Assembly (NCBI RefSeq): GCF_026340565.1
Contig: NZ_JAPEPB010000001.1
Span: 6,856,001-6,920,000 of the forward strand
Length of the DNA stretch: 64,000 nucleotides
Source of the DNA: Kitasatospora sp. NBC_01287
Lineage (GTDB): Bacteria > Actinomycetota > Actinomycetes > Streptomycetales > Streptomycetaceae
Direction: 5' to 3'
Of the stretch, positions 1 to 7,450 are shown piece after piece. The position numbers and the translations under genes were made by a program. Each line of letters starts with the position of its first letter. The first letter of the stretch is position 1. The notes below the pieces were generated by a model. The model was not told where the DNA came from. It did no database searches and was given only the letters and a program-made list of their open reading frames with translations.

Positions 1-431
1 TGATGGACACCTACTTCGAGCGCTTCGGCGGCATCCGCGAGTACCTGCACCGGGTGGTCGAGGAGGCCCGCGCCACCGGGTACACCGAGACCCTGCTCGG
101 CCGCCGCCGCTACCTGCCCGACCTGACCAGCGACAACCGCCAGCGCCGCGAGATGGCCGAGCGGATGGCGCTCAACGCACCCGTGCAGGGCTCGGCCGCC
201 GACATCGTCAAGATCGCCATGCTCCGGGTGGACGCGGAGCTGGCGAAGGCGGAGCTGAAGTCGCGGATGTTGCTCCAGGTGCACGACGAAATCGTGCTGG
301 AGCTGGCCCCGGGCGAGCGCGAGCCGGTGGAGGCGCTGGTGCGCGAGCAGATGGCCGGCGCCTACGCGCTGCGCGCCCCGCTGGACGTCTCGGTCGGCGT
401 CGGCCCCAACTGGGAGGCGGCGGCGCACTGA
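1..431 (+). CDS. polA: DNA polymerase I, C-terminal end (partial)
   Basis: This is the last 142 or so codons of family A DNA polymerase I, which fills gaps during repair and Okazaki fragment processing. The visible part is the end of the polymerase palm and fingers. It includes the RRRYLPDL stretch, the ALNAPVQGSAADI helix and motif C with the catalytic QVHDEIVLE sequence at residues 92-100 of the fragment. The gene enters from upstream of the window in reading frame 3, so the true start is not visible. Its last 70 bases overlap the 3' end of the convergent acetyltransferase gene. The family assignment is secure; nothing in the fragment looks damaged. Confidence 0.95.
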   Translation, partial: MDTYFERFGGIREYLHRVVEEARATGYTETLLGRRRYLPDLTSDNRQRREMAERMALNAPVQGSAADIVKIAMLRVDAELAKAELKSRMLLQVHDEIVLELAPGEREPVEALVREQMAGAYALRAPLDVSVGVGPNWEAAAH

Positions 432-937
432 AGCTCCTTGCGCAGCACCGTGCTGAGGTAGTTGGTGGCCGCCCAGTCGTAGCTGCCGATCGGGCGGTAG
501 CCGCGGCGGGCGTACCAGCCCAGTAGCTCGGTGGCGGTGGACGAGGTGTCGATCACCACGCGGCGGCTGCCCAGTTCGGCCAGCCGCCGCTCGGCCAGCT
601 CCAGCAGCCGGTTCCCCAGGCCGGTGCCGCGCTGCTCGGGCAGCACCGCGAGCTGCCAGAACGACCCGGACCCGGGCTCGCGCGGATATCCCTGGGGCTT
701 GCGGTCGGTGGCGGAGAGCGTCACCGTGCCCAGCGGCGCCCCGTCCGCGCCCACCGCCAACCAGCACTCGCCCTTGCCCAGTCGGTGGGCGGTGTCCCGC
801 TCGCTCTGGTAGGAGGCGAGGAACACCCGCCCGGCGGCGGCGTGTTCGGCGTAGGCCCGGTGCAGCAGCGCGGTCAACTCGGCCACGGAGTCGCAGGCTT
901 CGTCGAACCGGCGCAGGGTGCTCTCGTGAACGGTCAT
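362..937 (-). CDS. GNAT family N-acetyltransferase
   Basis: A 191-residue protein of the GCN5-related acetyltransferase fold, expected to move an acetyl group from acetyl-CoA to an unknown amine. The acetyl-CoA loop is visible as QLAVLPEQRGTGLGNRLL near residue 93, followed by the usual beta-strand and helix with the WYARRGYRPIG segment. I chose the ATG at 937 (MTVHESTL) because the longer reading upstream is low-complexity arginine and alanine sequence without a domain. The gene is convergent with polA and overlaps it by 70 bases, so its C-terminal tail of about 20 residues is encoded antisense to the polA end and may be a recent extension. The substrate cannot be told from sequence. Confidence 0.8.
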   Translation of the reverse strand: MTVHESTLRRFDEACDSVAELTALLHRAYAEHAAAGRVFLASYQSERDTAHRLGKGECWLAVGADGAPLGTVTLSATDRKPQGYPREPGSGSFWQLAVLPEQRGTGLGNRLLELAERRLAELGSRRVVIDTSSTATELLGWYARRGYRPIGSYDWAATNYLSTVLRKELQCAAASQLGPTPTETSSGARSA

Positions 938-1025
938 GCGGGCAGGGTAGATTGAGCACGGTCCAGGTGTCAGGGGGATTACGGCTGGACGGGGCGCGGG
1001 CCGGGCAGCTGATCGGCGGACGGGC

Positions 1026-1136
1026 GAGGCGCGAGGCCGCGACGCGGCCCGGCTGCGCGAGCACCCGAACATCATCACCATCCACGACCTCGTCCATGCC
1101 GCCGCCCTCCCGAGCGGCCCCGGCCGTCACCGCTGA
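1026..1136 (+). pseudogene. possible fragment of a Ser/Thr kinase gene
   Basis: Read on the plus strand, this stretch encodes a short piece containing ARLREHPNIITIHDLVHAA, which resembles the C-helix to beta-4 part of bacterial Hanks-type kinases (typically a run like ARLRHPNIVTVHDV). It has no start, no glycine loop in the same frame and no catalytic loop, and it ends at a stop at 1134-1136. A separate frame just upstream reads GQLIGGR, which resembles a kinase N-terminus. This may be a decayed remnant or chance. The rest of the gap 938-1198 holds nothing I can name. Confidence 0.2.
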
Positions 1137-1198
1137 CGGGGGACCAGGTCCTGCCGGATCGGGCCGCCTCACGCGTGGAGCCTCACGGTCGGCCGTGG

Positions 1199-1743
1199 TC
1201 AGTACGCGAGCAGGCCAGTGGTGTCGAGGACGAAACCGAAGGGCTCGGGGATGTGGACGGATTCCCCGAAGGCGGCGTCCTCCCGGAGCCGGTAGCGGTC
1301 GTTCTCGGGCTCGCTGAGCAGGGTCACGGTCTTACGTCCGGGATCGACGATCAGATAGGCGGGGATCCCCATCCGGGGATAGTCCCGGACCTTTCCCTCC
1401 CAGTCGTTCTCCGGGTTCGAGGGGGAGACGATCTCGACGGCGATCAGGGCGACCTCGGCTGGAATCCGGTTCTCCGTGGTCGCCATCGCGTCCTCGGGGA
1501 GGTAGGTCAGGTCCGGGTTGCGGAGTTTGCCGATCGCGGGTGAGGACAGATCGGAGTTCCCGGATGCCAGGTAGCCCTCCGGGGCGTGGGCCTCGAACTG
1601 ACGCTGGATCAGGGCCGGGTTCCGCTGGTGGATACCCGAGGCGAGGCTTGCATGATGATCAGATCGCCGGAGACCTCGACCTTGATGTTCTTCGGCGCGA
1701 TCCTGCGGGCTTCCTCGATCAGGTCGAGGTGGTGCGCGGACAT
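1199..1743 (-). pseudogene. Uma2 family PD-(D/E)XK nuclease, frameshifted
   Basis: The gene starts at the ATG at 1743, preceded by a strong AGGAGG, and reads MSAHHLDLIEEARRIAPKNI, a typical Uma2 opening. It then meets a stop after 44 codons. The rest of the protein continues in another frame: RNPDLTYLPE, then the nuclease core with AVEIVSPSNPENDW and KVRDYPRMGIPAYLIVDP, to a stop at 1199. The two frames join if one C is restored in the C run at 1635-1637 (plus strand), giving a normal length of about 181 residues. The gene is therefore broken by a one-base deletion or a sequencing error. Uma2 proteins are very numerous in actinobacteria and their biological role is unsettled. Confidence 0.75.
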
Positions 1744-1797
1744 CTGTCCTCCTGGGCCGGCTCGCCCCCGGCGTAGACGGCCCACTCGTGGCCAGGC

Positions 1798-4296
1798 TCA
1801 CTTCCGCGGGTTCGCCCTCCGGGTCGGCTCGGCCGTGGTCGGGTCCTCGGGCCAGGGGTGGCGCGGGTAGCGGCCGCGCAGGTCGGCGCGGACGGCGCGG
1901 TAGCCCTCGCGCCAGAAGCCGGCCAGGTCACCGGTGACGGCGGCCGGGCGCCCGGCGGGGGAGAGCAGGTGGACGGTGAGCGGGATGCGGCCGCCGGCCA
2001 GGGCCGGGGCCGCCGCCCAGCCGAAGAGCTCCTGGAGCTTGACGGCGAGCACCGGGCGCTCGCCGCTGTAGTCGACCCGGATCCGCGAGCCGCTCGGCAC
2101 GGTGATCCGTTCGGGCGCCAGCTCGTCCAGCCGCCCGGCCTCGCCAGTGGCCCAGGGGAGCAGGCGTTGCAGGGCCGAGCCGGTGTCCAGGCGCTCCAGG
2201 TCGGCCCGCCGCCGGGCGCGGGAGAGCTCGGGCTCCAGCCAGGCGTCGGCCGCCGCGAGCAGCGCGGCGTCGCTGACGTCCGGCCACGGCGCGCCGATCG
2301 CGTGGTGCAGGAAGGCCAGCCGCGCGCGCAGCGAGGTCGCGCCCTCCGGCCAGCGCAGCAGCTCGCCCACCCCCTCCCGCTCCAGCCCCTCCAGCAGCGC
2401 GGCCCGCACCAGGGCCGGGTCGGGCCGGGTGAGCCGCTCGGCGTCCAGTTCGAGCGCGCCCAGCGCGGTGAGCCGACGGGCCGCCAGCTCGCCGCGCCGG
2501 CTGCCGGGCGGGACGGCCCAGCGCACCTCGTCCCGCTCGGTGAGCAGGTGGGCGGCCGCGCGGCGGGCACTCTGCTCGTCGATCACCACGGCCCGCTGGA
2601 CCCGGGCGGTGGCCGCGCCCGCCGGGCGGTCGGCGACCGCGACGGCCAGCCAGGACGCGCCGCTCAGCGCCGAGCCGGGCGCGGTCTCGGCGGCGGTGCC
2701 GGAGGCCATCAGGAAGGCGCCGCCGCGCGCCCGGGCCACCCGCTCCGGATGGGCGAGCGCGACCAGCAGCCCGGCGGCGGCCGCGTCCGGCAGCGCGGCG
2801 CGCTCGGGCCCGTCCACCTGGGCACGCAGCCGCCGCACCTCCTGCCGCCAGCGGCCGGCGTAGGGGTCGCTGCCGGCCCGCACCGCGCGCCAGATCGCTG
2901 ACAGGTCGTCACCCAGCTCCCGGGGAGGCTCCTCCGAGAGCAGCGCGACCACCTCCGCCGCGCGCCGGGGGCCCACCACCGGCGCGCCGTCCAGCAGCGC
3001 GCGCGCCAGCCGCGGGTGCAGGCCGGTGCGCGCGAACCGGCGCCCACGCTCGGTGGCGCGCCCGTCCGGCGCCAGCGCGCCCAGCGCGAGCAGCGTGTGC
3101 CGGGCGGCCGCCATCGCCCCGGCCGGCGGCGGGTCGGGCAGTGCGAGCCCGGTGGCGTCCGGGTCGCCCCAGCAGGCGGCCTGCAGCGCGAAGCCGGTGA
3201 GGTCGGCCAGGGCGATCTCGGGGGTCGGGAAGCGCGGGGCGTGGGCATCGGCCACCTCGGCCCAGCAGCGGTAGACCGCGCCCGGCGCCTCGCGCCCGGC
3301 CCGCCCGGCCCGCTGGCGGCCGGCCGCCAGCGAGGCCCGCACGGTGACCAGGCTGCCGAGCCCGCGCGCGTGGTCGGTGCGCGGCTCGCGGGCCAGCCCG
3401 GAGTCCACCACGATCCGCACGCCCGGCACGGTCAGCGAGGACTCGGCCACCGAGGTGGCCAGGATCACCCGGCGCCGCTCGCCCACCGCGAGCGCCGCGT
3501 CCTGCACGGCGGCCGGGGCCTGCCCGTGCAGCTGCAGGACGGCCGTGTCGAGCCCGCCCAGCTGTCCGGCCACCCGGGCGATCTCGCCGACGCCGGGCAG
3601 GAAGCAGAGCAGGTCGCCCGCGCGTTCCGCCAGTGCCCGCCGGATCGTGGCCGCGACGTGCGCCAGCAGGGCCGGGTCGGTGCGGGTGCCCTGCGGCGGC
3701 CGCACGGCGCGCGGCGGCGGCGCCCACACCACCTCCACCGGGTGCGCGGTCCCGTGCGCCGCCACCACCGGGGCGTCGCCCAGCAGCGCGGCCCAGGCCT
3801 CGGTGTCCGAGGTCGCGGAGGCGACGAGCACCGCGAGTTCGGGGCGCAGCGCGGCGCGCACGTCCAGCAGGAAGGCGAGCGCGGTGTCCGCGTCCAGGTG
3901 GCGTTCATGGCACTCGTCCAGCAGCACCACGTCCACCCCGGGCAGCTCCGGATCGCGCTGCAGCCGCTGCAGCAGCACCCCGGTGGTGACCACCTCGATG
4001 ACCGTCGAGGGCCCCACCACCCGCTCCCCGCGCACGGTGTGCCCCACCCGCAGGCCCTCGCGCTCCCCGAGCAGCCAGGCCATCCGGCGCGCCGCCGCCC
4101 GCACCGCCAGTCGCCGGGGCTCGGCCACCAGCACCCGGCGCCGTGGCGCGGCCGGGTCCAGCAGCCCGGCCAGCGCGAGCGGCACCAGCGTCGTCTTGCC
4201 GGTGCCGGGCGGAGCGGCGAGCACGGCCACCCCGCGTTCGTCGAGGGCGGCGGCCAGGGCCGGCAGTGCGCTGCGGACGGGCAGGTCGAGGTTCAC
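1798..4296 (-). CDS. hrpB: ATP-dependent helicase HrpB
   Basis: An 832-residue DEAH-box helicase of the HrpB family. Near the N-terminus is the Walker A motif APPGTGKTT (about residues 28-36), then the DECH box as LLDECHERH near residue 125 and motif III as SATSD. The helicase C-terminal half has AGRQRAGRAGRE (motif VI). The C-terminal third matches the HrpB-specific region, with VDYSGERPVLAVKLQELFG near the end. Length agrees with the family (about 820). I placed the start at the GTG at 4296 (MNLDLPVRSALP); a TTG at 4320 would add eight residues. Its cellular role in actinobacteria is not established. It lies downstream of the methyltransferase on the same strand, separated by a tandem repeat. 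Confidence 0.88.
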   Translation of the reverse strand: MNLDLPVRSALPALAAALDERGVAVLAAPPGTGKTTLVPLALAGLLDPAAPRRRVLVAEPRRLAVRAAARRMAWLLGEREGLRVGHTVRGERVVGPSTVIEVVTTGVLLQRLQRDPELPGVDVVLLDECHERHLDADTALAFLLDVRAALRPELAVLVASATSDTEAWAALLGDAPVVAAHGTAHPVEVVWAPPPRAVRPPQGTRTDPALLAHVAATIRRALAERAGDLLCFLPGVGEIARVAGQLGGLDTAVLQLHGQAPAAVQDAALAVGERRRVILATSVAESSLTVPGVRIVVDSGLAREPRTDHARGLGSLVTVRASLAAGRQRAGRAGREAPGAVYRCWAEVADAHAPRFPTPEIALADLTGFALQAACWGDPDATGLALPDPPPAGAMAAARHTLLALGALAPDGRATERGRRFARTGLHPRLARALLDGAPVVGPRRAAEVVALLSEEPPRELGDDLSAIWRAVRAGSDPYAGRWRQEVRRLRAQVDGPERAALPDAAAAGLLVALAHPERVARARGGAFLMASGTAAETAPGSALSGASWLAVAVADRPAGAATARVQRAVVIDEQSARRAAAHLLTERDEVRWAVPPGSRRGELAARRLTALGALELDAERLTRPDPALVRAALLEGLEREGVGELLRWPEGATSLRARLAFLHHAIGAPWPDVSDAALLAAADAWLEPELSRARRRADLERLDTGSALQRLLPWATGEAGRLDELAPERITVPSGSRIRVDYSGERPVLAVKLQELFGWAAAPALAGGRIPLTVHLLSPAGRPAAVTGDLAGFWREGYRAVRADLRGRYPRHPWPEDPTTAEPTRRANPRK

Positions 4297-4337
4297 CCGG
4301 ACAGTATTCAGCCCCGGCAATCAGCCCCGATCCAGCC

Positions 4338-4426
4338 CGGCGGGTTCAGCCCCGGCGGGTTCAGCCCCGCCCGGTTCGGCCCCGCCCGTTCGGCCGCGCC
4401 CGGTTCGGCCCCGGCGGGTTCAGCCC
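4338..4426. repeat. 15-bp tandem repeat across a stop codon
   Basis: Six imperfect copies of a 15-base unit of the form CGSCSGGTTCRGCCC lie head to tail between hrpB and the methyltransferase gene; one copy is a base short. The sixth copy contains the stop codon of the methyltransferase (4420-4422), so the array looks like expansion of the 3' end of that gene into the intergenic space. Confidence 0.8.
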
Positions 4427-5262
4427 CGCCCGGTCACGAAGATCGCCGTCCCCGGGATGTGCCGGCCGCGCAGCGGGCTCCAGCCGCCCCACTCCTGCTC
4501 CAGGCCGGCCGGCCACTCCGGCTCCACCAGGTCGAGCAGCGTGAAGCCGGCCGCGACCAGCTCGCGCACCCGGTCGCCCAGCGTGCGGTGGTGCTCGACG
4601 TAGCTGGCCCGCCCCTGCTCGTCCTGCTCCACGTAGGGCGTGCGGTCGAAGTAGGAGGCGGTCGCGGTCAGCCCTTCCACCCCCGGCTCGTCCGGGAAGG
4701 CCCAGCGGATCGGGTGGGTGACGGAGAAGACCCAGCGCCCGCCGGGCCGCAGCACCCGGTGCACCTCGCGCATCAGCGCGGCGGTGTCGGCGCTGAACGG
4801 CACCGCCCCGTAGGCCGAGCAGGCCAGGTCGAAGGAGGCGTCGGCGAAGGGCAGCACCGCCGCGTCCGCCTGCACCAGCGCGACGGGCTCCGCCCCGCGA
4901 CCCAGGTCGATCCGGCGCGAGTGCTGCAGCTGGCGGTGCGAGATGTCCAGCGCCACCGGGCGGGCGCCCCGAGCGCGCAGCCAGCGCGAGCACTGCGCGG
5001 CGCCCGCGCCGATCTCCAGCACGTCCTGTCCGGCGACCGGGCCGAGCAGTGCGGCGTCCGCCTCGTCCAGGCCCTCGGGGCACCAGGTGAACCGGTCGTC
5101 GCCGAGGAAGGCGCCGTGCTCGTCCTGGTACTCGTCGGCGTTGCGGTCCCACCAGGAGCGGCTGGCCCGGCTGCTCTCCTCGGCCGGCGCCGCCCGCCGC
5201 AGCGCGAGGTCCTCCTCCTCGCCCTCCGGGGCGCCGGCCTCAGGGGTGGTGTCAAGCGTCAT
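4420..5262 (-). CDS. class I SAM-dependent methyltransferase
   Basis: A 280-residue Rossmann-fold methyltransferase. SAM-binding motif I is visible as VLEIGAGAAQCSRWL near residue 75, followed by the acidic loop VALDISHRQL and motif IV as FDLACSAYGAVPF. The N-terminal WDRNADEYQDEHGAFLGDD segment is a common actinobacterial UbiE/Tam-like opening. The ATG at 5262 (MTLDTTPEAG) was chosen because a GAGG lies seven bases upstream. An earlier ATG at 5307 would add a basic leader without support. The substrate is unknown. It is divergent from rpsA across a 440-base gap. Confidence 0.82.
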   Translation of the reverse strand: MTLDTTPEAGAPEGEEEDLALRRAAPAEESSRASRSWWDRNADEYQDEHGAFLGDDRFTWCPEGLDEADAALLGPVAGQDVLEIGAGAAQCSRWLRARGARPVALDISHRQLQHSRRIDLGRGAEPVALVQADAAVLPFADASFDLACSAYGAVPFSADTAALMREVHRVLRPGGRWVFSVTHPIRWAFPDEPGVEGLTATASYFDRTPYVEQDEQGRASYVEHHRTLGDRVRELVAAGFTLLDLVEPEWPAGLEQEWGGWSPLRGRHIPGTAIFVTGRG

Positions 5263-5464
5263 CGTGCGCCTCGCGTAGGGTAGGGGCTGCGGAAAGCGCC
5301 GCTGCATGGCACCACCCCCTCGGGGGCGGGATCAGGCGGTGGCATCCGGGGAGCGGGCCCCCTCAACTGCCACTCCCCACGTCGGCCGGCCGGTCGCGTG
5401 AGGCGCGCAGTTGGAGGATATGGCTTGATCCATACCGGCCTGGACGGTTGCGCGACCTTCGACG

Positions 5465-5493
5465 TTGACCATGCCCGGCTGTCCCCGTATGCT
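5465..5493 (+). promoter_or_regulatory. vegetative (HrdB-type) promoter for rpsA
   Basis: TTGACC at 5465-5470 and TATGCT at 5488-5493 are separated by 17 bases, close to the consensus of the main actinobacterial sigma factor. Transcription would start near 5500, giving a leader of about 200 bases before rpsA. Such a long leader fits feedback control by S1, but I cannot show a specific binding structure. The rest of the gap 5263-5702 shows nothing else I recognise. Confidence 0.7.
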
Positions 5494-5702
5494 ACAAGTT
5501 GCGCTGCGGGCCTGCGCGCCTCGGACGGAGCAGGTCGCGCTCGCATCTGTCGAAGACCCCACGGTCGCAAGACGGACACCTCTTCTTGAGCAATCGAGGA
5601 TGGTGGGCCGTGTTCTTGGCTGTCCGGCTTTCGGTGGGAGCGATACGGGCCCCCGCGTGGCATTACCTACGACTTCATGTCCGTACCGGAGCCCTTTTCC
5701 TA

Positions 5703-7193
5703 ATGACGAGCCCCACCGACACCTCTGTCAGCACCACCCCGCAGGTTGCGGTCAACGACATCGGCGACGCGGAAGCATTCCTCGCGGCGATCGACGAGAC
5801 CATCAAGTACTTCAACGATGGCGACATCGTTGAGGGCATCATCGTGAAGGTCGACCGTGACGAGGTGCTCCTCGACATCGGTTACAAGACCGAGGGTGTC
5901 ATCCCCTCCCGCGAGCTCTCGATCAAGCACGACGTTGACCCGCACGAGGTCGTCAAGGTCGGCGACGAGATCGAGGCCCTGGTTCTCCAGAAGGAGGACA
6001 AGGAGGGTCGTCTGATCCTGTCCAAGAAGCGCGCGCAGTACGAGCGCGCCTGGGGCACGATCGAGAAGATCAAGGAAGAGGACGGGATCGTCACCGGTAC
6101 CGTCATCGAGGTCGTCAAGGGTGGTCTCATCCTCGACATCGGCCTCCGTGGCTTCCTGCCGGCGTCCCTGGTCGAGATGCGCCGCGTCCGCGACCTGCAG
6201 CCCTACGTGGGCAAGGAGCTCGAGGCCAAGATCATCGAGCTGGACAAGAACCGCAACAACGTGGTCCTGTCCCGCCGTGCCTGGCTGGAGCAGACCCAGA
6301 GCGAGGTCCGCCAGACCTTCCTCACCACCCTGCAGAAGGGTCAGGTGCGCTCCGGCGTCGTCTCCTCCATCGTCAACTTCGGTGCCTTCGTGGACCTGGG
6401 TGGCGTCGACGGCCTGGTGCACGTCTCCGAGCTGTCCTGGAAGCACATCGACCACCCGTCCGAGGTTGTCGAGGTCGGCCAGGAGGTCACCGTCGAGGTT
6501 CTCGACGTTGACATGGACCGCGAGCGCGTCTCCCTGTCGCTGAAGGCGACCCAGGAGGACCCGTGGCAGCAGTTCGCCCGGACGCACCAGATCGGCCAGG
6601 TCGTTCCCGGTAAGGTCACCAAGCTCGTTCCGTTCGGTGCGTTCGTGCGCGTCGACGAGGGCATCGAGGGCCTGGTCCACATCTCCGAGCTGGCCGAGCG
6701 CCACGTGGAGATCCCGGAGCAGGTCGTCCAGGTCGGCGACGAGATCTTCGTCAAGGTCATCGACATCGACCTTGAGCGCCGCCGCATCAGCCTCTCGCTG
6801 AAGCAGGCCAACGAGTCCCTCGGTGCCGACCCGGCGACGGTCGAGTTCGACCCGACCCTCTACGGCATGGCTGCCTCGTACGACGACGCGGGTAACTACA
6901 TCTACCCGGAGGGCTTCGACCCCGAGGCCAACGACTGGCTCGACGGCTTCGAGAAGCAGCGTGAGGCCTGGGAGGGCCAGTACGCCGAGGCGCAGAGCCG
7001 CTTCGAGCAGCACCAGGCCCAGGTCATCAAGAGCCGCGAGGCCGATGCCGAGGCCGCTGCCGAGGGTGGCGACGCGGTTGCCGCCGCCGCCGGTGGCAAC
7101 TACTCCTCCTCCAGCGACGAGGGCGCCGGCGCCCTCGCCTCGGACGAGGCGCTGGCCGCCCTGCGCGAGAAGCTGGCCGGCGGCCAGAGCTGA
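5703..7193 (+). CDS. rpsA: 30S ribosomal protein S1
   Basis: A 496-residue protein with four S1 RNA-binding domains, at about residues 41-110, 127-190, 212-280 and 297-366. The last two are the most canonical (GVVSSIVNFGAFVDLGGVDG and GKVTKLVPFGAFVRVDEGIEG). It helps mRNA binding to the small ribosomal subunit. The ATG at 5703 (MTSPTDTSV) gives the usual actinobacterial length; a reading that begins at 5499 is only the leader in frame. The tail after residue 400 is acidic and glutamate/alanine-rich, as in relatives. Codon use here contains more GTT, GGT and CGT than neighbouring genes, as expected for a highly expressed gene. A strong terminator follows. Confidence 0.96.
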   Translation: MTSPTDTSVSTTPQVAVNDIGDAEAFLAAIDETIKYFNDGDIVEGIIVKVDRDEVLLDIGYKTEGVIPSRELSIKHDVDPHEVVKVGDEIEALVLQKEDKEGRLILSKKRAQYERAWGTIEKIKEEDGIVTGTVIEVVKGGLILDIGLRGFLPASLVEMRRVRDLQPYVGKELEAKIIELDKNRNNVVLSRRAWLEQTQSEVRQTFLTTLQKGQVRSGVVSSIVNFGAFVDLGGVDGLVHVSELSWKHIDHPSEVVEVGQEVTVEVLDVDMDRERVSLSLKATQEDPWQQFARTHQIGQVVPGKVTKLVPFGAFVRVDEGIEGLVHISELAERHVEIPEQVVQVGDEIFVKVIDIDLERRRISLSLKQANESLGADPATVEFDPTLYGMAASYDDAGNYIYPEGFDPEANDWLDGFEKQREAWEGQYAEAQSRFEQHQAQVIKSREADAEAAAEGGDAVAAAAGGNYSSSSDEGAGALASDEALAALREKLAGGQS

Positions 7194-7226
7194 TCGCACA
7201 GCGCGACTCCGCGTGAGTTGAACTGA

Positions 7227-7262
7227 GTGGGCCCCCACCCGGGTGACCGGGTGGGGGCCCAC
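7227..7262 (+). terminator. rpsA terminator hairpin
   Basis: A perfect 14-base inverted repeat (7227-7240 with 7249-7262) encloses an 8-base loop, 33 bases after the rpsA stop. It lacks a long U tract, as is common for actinobacterial terminators. The gap from here to 7450 also holds a weak ATAAG/CTTAT inverted repeat at 7346-7369 of unknown meaning. Confidence 0.85.
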
Positions 7263-7450
7263 TGCCATGTGGTGAGCCGGTTCGGGAGCTTGGTTCCTGA
7301 GGCGTTCCCGTGCCGGTTCCCGAGCGGAGTGCCGGATTTGGTGTGATAAGGCGCTCATCACGATCTTATGGGCGTTTTAGGACAGAAGACCTAGCGTGGG
7401 ATGAGTTGCCCGACGGGCTCCCTCGCCCCGAACGCTAGGCATTCCGCTTG

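Noticed and set aside
4297..4320. TTG start for hrpB at 4320
   Set aside because: TTG is rare and has no ribosome-binding site here; the GTG at 4296 begins the conserved NLDLPV sequence.
5700..7361. Long minus-strand open frame opposite rpsA
   Set aside because: Leucine/aspartate-rich mirror of the S1 repeats without start signals; a shadow of rpsA.
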